Assembly (NCBI GenBank): GCA_913775265.1
Contig: CAJYJH010000056.1
Span: 1-64,000, forward strand
DNA length: 64,000 nucleotides
Source: an uncultured Mucilaginibacter sp.
Lineage (GTDB): Bacteria > Bacteroidota > Bacteroidia > Sphingobacteriales > Sphingobacteriaceae
Direction of reading: 5' to 3'
Each line of letters begins with the position of its first letter. The first letter of the stretch is position 1. The notes beneath the pieces were generated by a model that was not told the DNA's origin, ran no database searches, and was given only the letters and a program-made list of their open reading frames with translations. The translations under genes and the position numbers were made by a program. Shown piece after piece: positions 45,556-54,244 of this stretch.

Positions 45556-45576
45556 TTTTCAAGCAGTCTATTCATT

Positions 45577-45616
45577 AAAACGCCCCGCTCTGATTAACAA
45601 AGCGGGGCGTTTTTTT
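45577..45616 (+). terminator. Strong terminator of the susCD operon
   Basis: Perfect 13-bp arms AAAACGCCCCGCT (45577-45589) and AGCGGGGCGTTTT (45601-45613) with an 11-base loop and a following T-run to 45616. Confidence 0.93.
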
Positions 45617-45686
45617 ATTAGTGTGCTTACGCCTCTTGTACATATAAGCAACACAACTTGGTTTCTAAATTTTTTCCGCTGAGCAA

Positions 45687-46214
45687 TTAAAATAAAGTAG
45701 ACTGCCCGTCTGCAGTTTTAATATCAACACTGACATCATCGCCAACATTAATCAATCCGCCTCGCACAATGCGCGCTGTAATGCCGCCATGGCCGCGCAC
45801 AGCGTTGTACCCACCGGGACCTAATATTTCTTCCATCCGAGAGCAGGGATGGCACTCGCCGGTGTACTCAAGTAAAACATCGCCTACCCAAAACCGGCGG
45901 TCTTTAAGGGCCAGCAGATTAATGCCGCTTACTACAATGTTTCGTCGTAGCATGGCTGGGGTGAGGTCGGGCAGTTGCATAACCGCAGCAATCAAATACA
46001 GGTGTTCTTGCTGTATCAGGGTAACCTGCCGTTTGCTGGTGGCTGAACCCGAAAAATGGTCGCCGTTTAAGCCTTTTAATGTCAATGCTTCTGCCTGTTG
46101 TAACGATTGCAAGGGCGCACGGCGTCTGGGCCGGATGCCGATCCAGGTAACCTTGCCGTGTTGGGGCATAGTATCCATTAGCTTTTGCAGCGGCGAGTTA
46201 GGCGATAGTTTCAT
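45687..46214 (-). CDS. MOSC-domain protein
   Basis: A 175-residue protein of the MOSC superfamily, found in molybdenum-cofactor sulfurases and YiiM-type enzymes. The family core is seen as GLNGDHFSGSATSKRQVTLIQQ, the likely catalytic Cys in TGECHPCSRM, and the terminal GLINVGDDV. Likely uses or transfers Mo cofactor or an N-hydroxylated substrate, but the exact reaction is unknown. A TAAGTTTG box five bases before its ATG suggests it can be expressed on its own, although DUF3037 ends only 17 bases upstream. Confidence 0.85.
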   Translation of the reverse strand: MKLSPNSPLQKLMDTMPQHGKVTWIGIRPRRRAPLQSLQQAEALTLKGLNGDHFSGSATSKRQVTLIQQEHLYLIAAVMQLPDLTPAMLRRNIVVSGINLLALKDRRFWVGDVLLEYTGECHPCSRMEEILGPGGYNAVRGHGGITARIVRGGLINVGDDVSVDIKTADGQSTLF

Positions 46215-46219
46215 AGCTT

Positions 46220-46227
46220 CAAACTTA
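46220..46227 (-). promoter_or_regulatory. -7 box of the MOSC gene
   Basis: Minus-strand TAAGTTTG, a perfect TAnnTTTG match, ends five bases before the MOSC ATG and starts just after the DUF3037 stop codon. It is identical to the pdxH box. Confidence 0.45.
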
Positions 46228-46231
46228 AATC

Positions 46232-46615
46232 TTATAAAACCTGCTGTTCAAACATGCGTTGCAAGGTGGCATCGGCATCCACACAAAAGCCGGGATGAAC
46301 CTTAGAAGCCTGCACCACAGTGCTGCGCGTAGCTGTTAACCACCTAAAGCGTGAAGCATTATCTAATTTACCAATCGCACCGCTGCCAGCGCTGCCGTGG
46401 CAAATACGTTCAAACGCCTGCAGGTTTGCGGTCAAATCTTCCAGGCATAAATCCCGGCACAGCGCGTTTAATCTGTCGACATTAATAGTGTACAGGCATT
46501 TTAAATATTTAAGCCGCTGACTGAATATAATTACACCGACATTCACAAATTCCTCGCGCTCCACCCTCGGCACAACGCGTATAACGGCGTACTCAAATAA
46601 GTGTTGCTCTGGCAT
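46232..46615 (-). CDS. DUF3037 protein
   Basis: A 127-residue protein whose N-terminal half (EYAVIRVVPRVEREEFVNVGVIIFS) matches DUF3037. There is no signal peptide. DUF3037 has no known activity, but genes of this kind commonly sit beside HipA-like kinase genes, as here. Its first 23 bases overlap the end of the kinase gene, so the two are translationally linked. Confidence 0.82.
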   Translation of the reverse strand: MPEQHLFEYAVIRVVPRVEREEFVNVGVIIFSQRLKYLKCLYTINVDRLNALCRDLCLEDLTANLQAFERICHGSAGSGAIGKLDNASRFRWLTATRSTVVQASKVHPGFCVDADATLQRMFEQQVL

Positions 46616-47393
46616 TTTTGGCTTCGGTTAAAAATATGTCTGATGCTTCAACGCGCGTCCTTAAAAACTCGTAATACACCTGGCGGCGCTGTTCTGCCGT
46701 TTCGTCTGATGACGGGTCCAGCAACCATTCTACCGGAATTAAATCTACCACTGCTTGCAGTCGCTCGTTGGTTAACAGGCTTTTGTATTCGGCATCAACA
46801 GCATCCAGCTCGCTTGCCCATGGCAGTAACACGTGGTCTTTTACCGGGGCAAACGGCCGCAGGGCTTGTTCGCGCCAGTTGCTCCAGGTGTGATGAAAGT
46901 ACAAGGCGGCGCCATGGTCAATCAACCATAACTCTTTATGCCACATCAGCATATTGGTGTTGCGTGGGGTACGGTCAACATTGGTAATCAGGCAATCCAG
47001 CCAAACAATTTGCGAGGCCAGTTTGCTATCGGGCTGGGTAACTACAGCATCAAACGTAATGGCACCCTGCAAATAATGTAAGGCCAAGTTTAAACCGGTG
47101 CTGGCCTTTAATAAATCCTGAATTTCTTCATCAGGTTCGGTGCGGCCAAAGGCAGTGTCCAGGTTGGCAAAAACCAGTTCAGGCACTTTTAAGCCTAATA
47201 TGCGGGCCAGCTCACCGCCAATAATCTCGGCAATTAAAGCTTTTACGCCCTGACCGGCGCCCCTGAATTTAAGTACATATAAAAAGTCGTCGTCTGCCTC
47301 GGCAATGGCCGGCAGCGATCCTCCTTCGCGCAGGGGGGTTACGTAGCGGGTAACGTTTACCGTTCGTAAAGGAGATGGATAATGATCCGTCAT
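46593..47393 (-). CDS. HipA-like kinase
   Basis: A 266-residue protein of the HipA-like kinase group. Residues 10-60 hold the start of a kinase N-lobe (VLKFRGAGQGVKALIAEIIGG), and the catalytic part shows LITNVDRTPRNTNML (catalytic-loop Asp and Asn) and then LWLIDHGAALYFH (metal-binding Asp). It lacks the HipA N-terminal extension and the HipB antitoxin. Substrate is unknown. It overlaps the DUF3037 gene by 23 bases and is divergent from an exported hydrolase gene. Confidence 0.75.
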   Translation of the reverse strand: MTDHYPSPLRTVNVTRYVTPLREGGSLPAIAEADDDFLYVLKFRGAGQGVKALIAEIIGGELARILGLKVPELVFANLDTAFGRTEPDEEIQDLLKASTGLNLALHYLQGAITFDAVVTQPDSKLASQIVWLDCLITNVDRTPRNTNMLMWHKELWLIDHGAALYFHHTWSNWREQALRPFAPVKDHVLLPWASELDAVDAEYKSLLTNERLQAVVDLIPVEWLLDPSSDETAEQRRQVYYEFLRTRVEASDIFLTEAKNARATLI

Positions 47394-47628
47394 ATTTTGT
47401 TTTTTCTGTTTACTGCTAGTTTATGCAACCCTGCTCACACATGGGGCAAAGATACAACCATCATATCGGTTTTTATAGGTTTGTGTTTTCGGACAGTCGC
47501 TTGTTCGATGTCGGTTGTCGCAGTTTTAGCGTAAATGTGTCTCATAATTCGCGATGCAAGCACTACTGCAAAAAGCCCACTGTAAATTATTTTACAATTT
47601 GCCTACCTTGTGTCTACCATCATCTGTT

Positions 47629-48669
47629 ATGAAAATATCTTTCATCCTTTTAACCCTGTTCTTTTTATTTACTGCAAATAGCTTTGCACAATCCTCATCT
47701 GCTGTACACCCGGTTGGGTTAATATCCATCGGCGACTTTAAATTGGAGTCGGGCTCTGCCGTTAAAAATTGCAGTTTAGGCTACCGTATGCACGGCAAGC
47801 TTAACGCAAATCGTAATAACGCTGTAGTGTTTTGTACCTGGTTTGGAGGCAATGCTGCAGGCGTAGAAGCTATGAAACCATGGAACGCCATAGATACAAC
47901 CAAGTACTGCTTCATCATTATTGATGCATTGGGCGATGGCGTATCATCATCGCCATCTAACAGCAAGCTGCAACACGGTAGCGACTTTCCGAAGTTTAGC
48001 ATCCGCGACATGGTGAATAGTCAGCACACTTTGCTCACCCAAAAGCTAAATATTAAACATGTGAGGGCGGTGATGGGTATATCCATGGGAGGGATACAAA
48101 CCTTTGAGTGGGCAGTAAGCCATCCTGACTTTATGGATGTATTGATACCGATTGTGGGCAGCCCGCAACCTACCAGTTACGACTTAATGCTGTATCAAAC
48201 CATCGGTCATTTAATTGACGACAACCCTAACTACCAGCATGGCCATTACACTACTAATCCGCATATTGCAGCAGCCGGTATGGTTTTCGATCTATTTTTA
48301 ACCACACCGGCCAACCGCGTTAAAACGGTGCAGCGGGAGTCTATCCCGCAGTGGGTAGCCGTTGCGCAAACCCAATCGGCCGGTCACGACTGGAATGACA
48401 CCTATTACCAGATGAATGCGATCATCGGTCATGATATTTCAAAGAGGTTCGACTCGTCGTTGCAAAAGGCGGCAACGCATATTAAAGCCCGAATGCTCAT
48501 CATTACTTCGCTGCAGGATATGGTAGTCAACCCGGCCCCGGCCATTGCTTTTTCAAAGCTATTATCTGCCCGGTTAGTTGAACTGAACGACGAAAGAGGC
48601 CACTCGGCGCCTGATTTCGGTAACCCGCAAATGACGGATGCGATTGCAAATGCATTGGCTATGCAGTAA
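47629..48669 (+). CDS. Exported alpha/beta hydrolase, homoserine acetyltransferase-like
   Basis: A 346-residue protein. The frame is open from 47554 but the ATG at 47629 gives a signal peptide (MKISFILLTLFFLFTANSFAQ). The remainder resembles homoserine O-acetyltransferases: nucleophile elbow GISMGG with Ser152, acid Asp in ITSLQDMVVNP and base His in ERGHSAPDF. Since it is secreted, a biosynthetic acyltransferase role is unlikely; it is probably a periplasmic esterase or acylase. It stands alone in front of the VIT protein gene. Confidence 0.78.
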   Translation: MKISFILLTLFFLFTANSFAQSSSAVHPVGLISIGDFKLESGSAVKNCSLGYRMHGKLNANRNNAVVFCTWFGGNAAGVEAMKPWNAIDTTKYCFIIIDALGDGVSSSPSNSKLQHGSDFPKFSIRDMVNSQHTLLTQKLNIKHVRAVMGISMGGIQTFEWAVSHPDFMDVLIPIVGSPQPTSYDLMLYQTIGHLIDDNPNYQHGHYTTNPHIAAAGMVFDLFLTTPANRVKTVQRESIPQWVAVAQTQSAGHDWNDTYYQMNAIIGHDISKRFDSSLQKAATHIKARMLIITSLQDMVVNPAPAIAFSKLLSARLVELNDERGHSAPDFGNPQMTDAIANALAMQ

Positions 48670-48820
48670 TTCATTTTGAGCGGTAAACGCCGCTATAAAT
48701 GTTTTCCTCGAGTATTTAAAACAGGCTCAGCATGTAATAAATCCTCTGTCAAAAATAAATTGTAAAATTTTTTATGGAATCGGTTTGCCCTCTGCATCAT
48801 AAGGGTAAAACTAACCGATC

Positions 48821-51800
48821 ATGAACAAACCTTATTTGATTTTTGCCCTGCTGTTGTGGTTATCTTTCTTAAACAACCGCGCATTTTGCCAGGCTCCTCA
48901 GCTAACTGTTAACGGTCAGCCCAACAGCGGTGTAAAATTGCAAGCACTTAAAATTGATGTAACTGTTTTTGGTAACATCAGCCGCACTGCCTGGCAAATG
49001 ACTTTTTACAACACCACCAATCGCATACTCGAAGGCAATTTGCTATTCCCGCTCAAAAATGGCGTAAGCGTAAGCCGGTATGCTTTAGACATTAACGGCA
49101 AAATGCGCGAAGGCGTTCCGGTAGACCGGGGTAAGGCAGCTGTGGTTTTCGAATCTATTGAGCGGAGGCGCGTTGACCCGGGGTTGCTGGAAAAAGCCGA
49201 AGGCAATGCTTTTCGTACCCGTATCTACCCAATAAATCCGCATAGCAGTCGCACGGTCATCATTGGCTACGAAGAAGAGATAACCGCCGATAGTAAAGGT
49301 AACCTGAATTTTGTATTGCCGCTCAAACTCAAAGATACCGTTCCGCAGTTTGCGTTAACGGCCTCCGTAGTACACAGTGCTGCTGCGCCTATGGCAAACG
49401 GCGGTGGCAAAAGCCTGCAGTTTCAAAAGCAGTCTGATACCTATGCAGCAACCATGCAAAAGACTAATTATGTACCCAGCCGCAATATTTCTTTTTCGAT
49501 ACCCCAGGCAAACGGTAATATAGGGGTGTTGATGCAGGCTCTCGGCAATAAATATTATTACTACGTAAGCACCATGTTGCCAGCAGCAACTATCGTAAAG
49601 CCGGCGCTTAAAAAGATTGTGCTGTATTGGGATGCCTCACTAAGCGGAGCCAACCGCAATACTGCCGATGAGCTGGCATTATTGGATGCTTATTTTAAAA
49701 AGCTCAATAACGTGCAGGTTACACTGGTCACCTTTAGCAATGCGTTGCTCAGTAAAAAAAGTTATATGGTAACCGACGGTAAATGGCAGGACCTGAAAAA
49801 TGCGCTCGAACACATCACTTACGACGGTGCTACCAACTACAATTGCTTAAACTGGCAGCGCACTGATGCCGAAGAATGCTTGCTGGTAAGCGACGGGCAA
49901 TTAACGTATGGCAGGTTGCCCAACCAGTGGCCCGATAAGCCGGTTTATTGCATTACCTCGGCCACCCTGGCCGATTACAGCTACCTGAACTTGCTTGCCC
50001 GAAAAACAGGGGGCAATGTTATTGATTTGACTGCTGTTAAAGTGACCGAAGCGCTGAGTGCCTTATTAAAGCAGCCGTTACGGTTTATAGGTTTGAAAAG
50101 TAGCAGCAGCACCGAGGAGAATTATGCTGCAATGCCTCAAAGCGCCGGTTCTGCCTTCAGACTGGCGGGTATCACCCGCGATGCAAACCAAAAGCTAACC
50201 CTGCAATTTGGATACGGCAACAAGGTGACCTTTGAAAAATTTGTTGAGCTCGACGCTGCAAACGAAACTGCCGACGAAGTAAATGTACCGAGGTTGTGGG
50301 CTCAGCAAAAAATTAACGAGTTGGATATGACTTATGATGTCAATCGGACCGAGATCGAGTCGCTTGGGAAACGCTTTGGCTTGGTTACCCGCAACACATC
50401 CCTTATGGTACTCGAAAACTTGAGTGATTATATACAATACAACATCGAACCACCGGCAGAATTAAGAAATGATTTTAACGCTATTATGAAACAACGCGAT
50501 ATAGCGCAGGATAGGCAAGTACAAAATAATTTAACCACGGCCAAAAACATGCTAACCGACTTGAAGCAGTGGTGCCAAACTAACTTTGCTGATAAGCCGG
50601 TACCAATGGCGCAAAAACCCGAAGTAAAACAAGCAGTTTCGTCATCACAACGTAGAGCCAGCAGGCGCAGAATGCTTGCAGTTGAAAAAATGTCGTCATC
50701 TGCCATGAATTTAAATGAGGTAGTGGTGGTGGGTTACGGAACACAGCATAAAACATCAGTTACCGGTTCGGTTGTTACTCAGCTGCAAGGCCGGGTGCCA
50801 GGATTAAGTGTTGTGCCGTTAAGCGAAACAACGGCGGCTGTTAGAATACGCGGCTTAAGTTCTCTAAACGCTCAGGCTCAGAAGGATGAACCTGTGGGCA
50901 ACCAAAGCATCCGCACAATGGCCGATTCTGTTTCGAACACTCGTTCATCAAATGCGGTGAATATAAAATTGATGGCTCAACCCGCACAAACTGATTTTAT
51001 CAAGACGATAAAAAACACAGAAAAAGCATCACAGTATCAGAAATATCTGGAACTGAGGACTAATCAGGTAAATAACCCGGTTTTCTACTTTGAGGTAGCC
51101 GACTATTTTAATAAGGCTGGAAACCGCGAGATTGCATCGCGGGTGTTAAGCAATCTTGCCGAAATGGGCCTTGCCGACGACGAATTGTACCGGATGTTAG
51201 GTTATAAACTGAAGCAAATGGGCGATTACGAAAACGAAGTCCTGATCATGAAAAAAGTAACGGAGCTGCGCCCATTAGATCCTCAAAGCTATCGCGATTA
51301 TGGTTTGGCACTTGAAGATGCCGGCGAACATCAGCAGGCGGCCGAAGTATTATATAATGCAGCGATTAAAAGTTTTACTCCCGATGCCGACAATCTATAC
51401 AGCGGGATACAGGAGACGTTTTTACCCGAAATCAGCCGCATTTTATCGCAGCACAAGGGTAAGGTTAAGATACCCGACATGGATAAATCTTTGTTCAGTG
51501 CTATGCCGGTAGACATCAGGGTTGTGATGAACTGGAATAAAAATAACACAGATATTGATTTGTGGGTAACGGATCCGGCCGGCGAGAAGTGTTACTATGC
51601 AAACTCAAGGACGCATGCAGGCGGACGTATATCGCGCGATATGACCAACGGATTTGGCCCTGAGCAGTTCATGCTCAAAAAAGCGGCTAAGGGTACCTAC
51701 AAGATTGAGATTGATTACTACGGCGACAGGCAAGCCACTATTAGCGGACCAACAACCGTAATGGCCGAATTGTACACCCGCTACGGAACCCCGCAGGAGA

Positions 51801-51874
51801 AGAAAGAGATTATCGTTCTGCAAATGACCAAGACCGCCAACGGTACGGTATACATCGGCGAAATTGACTTTTAG
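48821..51874 (+). CDS. VIT / vWA / SusC-plug-like / TPR / DUF2135 mosaic protein
   Basis: A 1017-residue exported protein. Order: signal peptide (to about 24), VIT domain (25-165), vWA domain (about 260-405) with MIDAS-type WDASLSG, a linker, a segment at about 630-690 that starts EVVVVGYGTQHKTSVTGSV and continues QLQGRVPGLSV and VRIRGLSSLNA exactly like a SusC TonB box and plug start, a helical TPR region (about 745-855) and a C-terminal DUF2135 domain (895-1010, WNKNNTDIDLWVTDPAGEKC). There is no beta barrel. VIT/vWA proteins usually act in protein binding at the envelope; the plug-like piece is unexpected. Confidence 0.85.
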   Translation: MNKPYLIFALLLWLSFLNNRAFCQAPQLTVNGQPNSGVKLQALKIDVTVFGNISRTAWQMTFYNTTNRILEGNLLFPLKNGVSVSRYALDINGKMREGVPVDRGKAAVVFESIERRRVDPGLLEKAEGNAFRTRIYPINPHSSRTVIIGYEEEITADSKGNLNFVLPLKLKDTVPQFALTASVVHSAAAPMANGGGKSLQFQKQSDTYAATMQKTNYVPSRNISFSIPQANGNIGVLMQALGNKYYYYVSTMLPAATIVKPALKKIVLYWDASLSGANRNTADELALLDAYFKKLNNVQVTLVTFSNALLSKKSYMVTDGKWQDLKNALEHITYDGATNYNCLNWQRTDAEECLLVSDGQLTYGRLPNQWPDKPVYCITSATLADYSYLNLLARKTGGNVIDLTAVKVTEALSALLKQPLRFIGLKSSSSTEENYAAMPQSAGSAFRLAGITRDANQKLTLQFGYGNKVTFEKFVELDAANETADEVNVPRLWAQQKINELDMTYDVNRTEIESLGKRFGLVTRNTSLMVLENLSDYIQYNIEPPAELRNDFNAIMKQRDIAQDRQVQNNLTTAKNMLTDLKQWCQTNFADKPVPMAQKPEVKQAVSSSQRRASRRRMLAVEKMSSSAMNLNEVVVVGYGTQHKTSVTGSVVTQLQGRVPGLSVVPLSETTAAVRIRGLSSLNAQAQKDEPVGNQSIRTMADSVSNTRSSNAVNIKLMAQPAQTDFIKTIKNTEKASQYQKYLELRTNQVNNPVFYFEVADYFNKAGNREIASRVLSNLAEMGLADDELYRMLGYKLKQMGDYENEVLIMKKVTELRPLDPQSYRDYGLALEDAGEHQQAAEVLYNAAIKSFTPDADNLYSGIQETFLPEISRILSQHKGKVKIPDMDKSLFSAMPVDIRVVMNWNKNNTDIDLWVTDPAGEKCYYANSRTHAGGRISRDMTNGFGPEQFMLKKAAKGTYKIEIDYYGDRQATISGPTTVMAELYTRYGTPQEKKEIIVLQMTKTANGTVYIGEIDF

Positions 51875-51880
51875 AAGCTT

Positions 51881-51923
51881 ATCATCAGCACAAGATGTGT
51901 TAAAACAGCCTTGTGCTGATGAT
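51881..51923. terminator. Long hairpin between convergent genes
   Basis: Perfect 14-bp arms ATCATCAGCACAAG (51881-51894) and CTTGTGCTGATGAT (51910-51923). It lies between the VIT gene (plus) and the acyltransferase gene (minus). No T-run follows, so the bidirectional terminator role rests on stem strength and place. Confidence 0.65.
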
Positions 51924-51935
51924 GTAAGTCAAAGA

Positions 51936-53054
51936 TTAAGCCCGTTGTTTTTTATTTAACCACGCTCTTACCGGCTCGTCGTAAAATTTGAGGCACAGGT
52001 AAGCTACCGTAATTGATGTGAAAATTGTGAGCAGTGCATAAGGGAGTGCTTCACTAAAAGTTACTCCTTTATGGTCACTTACCCAACCTGTATAAATATA
52101 GATAAAACCGTAATGGGTAATATATAGCGGATAGGAGAGGTCGCCTAAAAACTTGGAAACTTTAGACGTAACAGGTCCACTCACATCGCCGCTGGCACCC
52201 AGGTAAATAATCAGAGGAAATACCAGAATGATGACCATAGCCTCATATAAGCCATTAACCCAAAAGTGTTCTGCGCCGCCAAAACGGGGCAGGGCCAGTA
52301 CCAGCACTAACAGCAGGCTGCACCATAAAAAAGCATTTTTAAATTGCGTGGGCTTCACAGTACGCGATAGCAGCAAGCCACCCATAAACGGAAAAGCTAC
52401 CCGGGTAAAACCAATGCGGAGCTGCTCGGCCGATAGTTCCCAGCCACCCGTAATATCGCCATTTTTGTTGGTAAGCAAATAATGTATCAATATACCTGCC
52501 GACAGGCCTGTAAGTAACGCCAGCACCGGTTTTGATGCTTTACGCAATCCAAGCGCATAAGCAATATTAGCTACATACTCGAAAAACAGCGACCAGGCGG
52601 CACCATCCAGTGGGTGCATTTCCCGCCAGCCGCGTATATCCATCGATATCGGGATGGGGATCAACGTAAAACCGATGAGCATAATCAGTAGCATCTTCCA
52701 GACAGGCACCGTATGAATAAGCGGCCATAAGGTAGAATCGGAATGATAAAAACATAAAGCACCAATTACCATACCCATCACCACCATGGGCTGCAGGCGG
52801 TATATGCGCCGTTTAAAAAAGCCGCCTATGGTAAGCTTGTGCCAGCGGTCGTCGTAAGCATAACCAATTACAAAGCCCGAGAGCAAAAAAAAGAAATCGA
52901 CCGCCAGATAACCGTGGTTGATGATTTGAGTGAGATGACTGCTGGCATGTGTTTCAAAAATATGAAACACTACTACCACAATGGCAGCCACGCCTCGTAG
53001 CCCGTCGAGCACTGGATAATGTGGTTTAGCTGCAATAGCATTAGTTTGAGACAT
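51936..53054 (-). CDS. Acyltransferase 3 family membrane protein
   Basis: A 372-residue integral membrane acyltransferase of the OafA/YrhL type. It begins YPVLDGLRGVAAIVVVVFHIFE, which carries the conserved Arg and the catalytic His. About ten hydrophobic helices follow, including SYPLYITHYGFIYIYTGW. Such proteins O-acylate cell-surface sugars. The ATG at 53054 (MSQTNAIAAKPHY) is used; the longer frame lacks the family start. Not linked to other polysaccharide genes here. Confidence 0.88.
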   Translation of the reverse strand: MSQTNAIAAKPHYPVLDGLRGVAAIVVVVFHIFETHASSHLTQIINHGYLAVDFFFLLSGFVIGYAYDDRWHKLTIGGFFKRRIYRLQPMVVMGMVIGALCFYHSDSTLWPLIHTVPVWKMLLIMLIGFTLIPIPISMDIRGWREMHPLDGAAWSLFFEYVANIAYALGLRKASKPVLALLTGLSAGILIHYLLTNKNGDITGGWELSAEQLRIGFTRVAFPFMGGLLLSRTVKPTQFKNAFLWCSLLLVLVLALPRFGGAEHFWVNGLYEAMVIILVFPLIIYLGASGDVSGPVTSKVSKFLGDLSYPLYITHYGFIYIYTGWVSDHKGVTFSEALPYALLTIFTSITVAYLCLKFYDEPVRAWLNKKQRA

Positions 53055-53319
53055 TAAGTGTGTAAGTTTATAATGGATACAGCCGTGAAGATAGGTTTTC
53101 TGAAGAGCAACCAAAGCTTAATGCATTTTGAAATGTAAATAGTCATTAAATTATTACATATGATGTTCTTACAGTTTGCTACCAAAGCCGCATTTAAAAT
53201 TGCAGGTTAAGATTCGATTACTATATTTTATTGACACTCTAAGCGGTTGATTAGGCGTGTGTTATCGAATTGCAATGTAAACATCTGCAAATAAATGCTG
53301 AAAACGCGGAAAACATTCT

Positions 53320-53327
53320 TATATTTG
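53320..53327 (+). promoter_or_regulatory. -7 box of the initiator tRNA gene
   Basis: TATATTTG, a perfect TAnnTTTG match, 23 bases before the first base of the tRNA. The -33 region is weak. Confidence 0.6.
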
Positions 53328-53350
53328 CAGTGTTGAAAGACAAAATATAG

Positions 53351-53423
<73 letters not shown>

Positions 53424-53427
53424 CCTG

Positions 53428-53469
53428 AAGCAAAAAGCCTCTTAGAGAAATCTGAGAGGCTTTTTGCTT
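53428..53469. terminator. Bidirectional terminator, tRNA-fMet and SDR genes
   Basis: Perfect 15-bp arms AAGCAAAAAGCCTCT (53428-53442) and AGAGGCTTTTTGCTT (53455-53469), with a T-run inside the right arm and an A-run in the left. It terminates the tRNA transcript and, from the other side, the SDR genes. Confidence 0.9.
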
Positions 53470-53479
53470 ATGCAATATT

Positions 53480-54226
53480 TTACAGCAATCCGCCGGCCAC
53501 AGTAATGCGTTCGCCGGTTACCCAGGCTGCATCATCTGAGGCCAAAAACACGGCTACTTTGGCTATGTCTATGGGCAGTCCAATGCGGCCCAGCGGTGTC
53601 TGGTCCAGAAAGTATTTTTCCATCGCGCTGCCGGGCCGTCCGTCGGCAGTTGAGCCCTCAGATTCGGTCATGCCCGGCGCTATGGTATTTACCCTGATGT
53701 TTTTGGGCCCCAACTCTTTAGCAAGCGTCTTGGCTAAACTATCAACCCCTGCTTTTACAGCACAGTAAATCAAGGTGCCCGGAATAGGGTTGAGGCTGAT
53801 GGTGGAACTCAGGTTGATAATGCTACCGCCTTTGTCGCCAAAGCGGGCGGCTGCCTGTTGCGCGCAAAAAATATGCGCCATCAGGCCCGTAGTAATCTGC
53901 AGCTGAAAGGTTTCTTCACTTACCGTTTCCAGCATTTCGTAACGCCATACACTTGCGTTATTCACTAAAATATCGAGCCTGCCAAAAGCTTTATCAGTTT
54001 CATCAAACAGTTTTTTAATGTCGCTCACTTTCGAGACGTCCGCTTGTATGGCAATGGCCGTACCGCCGTTCTGGGTAATTTCGTCAACCACCCGGTCTGC
54101 ATAATCTTTGCTGCTCGAGTAGTTGACTACCACTTTAGCGCCTTCGCGGGCATACTCTTTGGCAATACCGGCTCCAATTCCTTTGGACGATCCGGTAACA
54201 ATCGCCACTTTATCTTTCAACTTCAT
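53480..54226 (-). CDS. SDR oxidoreductase, intact active site (third of trio)
   Basis: A 248-residue classical short-chain dehydrogenase/reductase. The cofactor motif is TGSSKGIGAG, catalytic Ser is the second Ser of INLSSTIS, and the YxxxK pair is in LIYCAVKAG. The NNAG motif reads NNAS. It is NAD(P)-dependent and cytosolic. It is the most distal of three tandem paralogues separated by 18 bases each, all downstream of a promoter opposite an HxlR regulator. Substrates unknown. Confidence 0.9.
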   Translation of the reverse strand: MKLKDKVAIVTGSSKGIGAGIAKEYAREGAKVVVNYSSSKDYADRVVDEITQNGGTAIAIQADVSKVSDIKKLFDETDKAFGRLDILVNNASVWRYEMLETVSEETFQLQITTGLMAHIFCAQQAAARFGDKGGSIINLSSTISLNPIPGTLIYCAVKAGVDSLAKTLAKELGPKNIRVNTIAPGMTESEGSTADGRPGSAMEKYFLDQTPLGRIGLPIDIAKVAVFLASDDAAWVTGERITVAGGLL

Positions 54227-54244
54227 TTTATTTAATGTTTTAAT

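Noticed and set aside
47423..47632. 69-codon ORF before the exported hydrolase
   Set aside because: It overlaps the hydrolase start, has no recognisable features and looks random.
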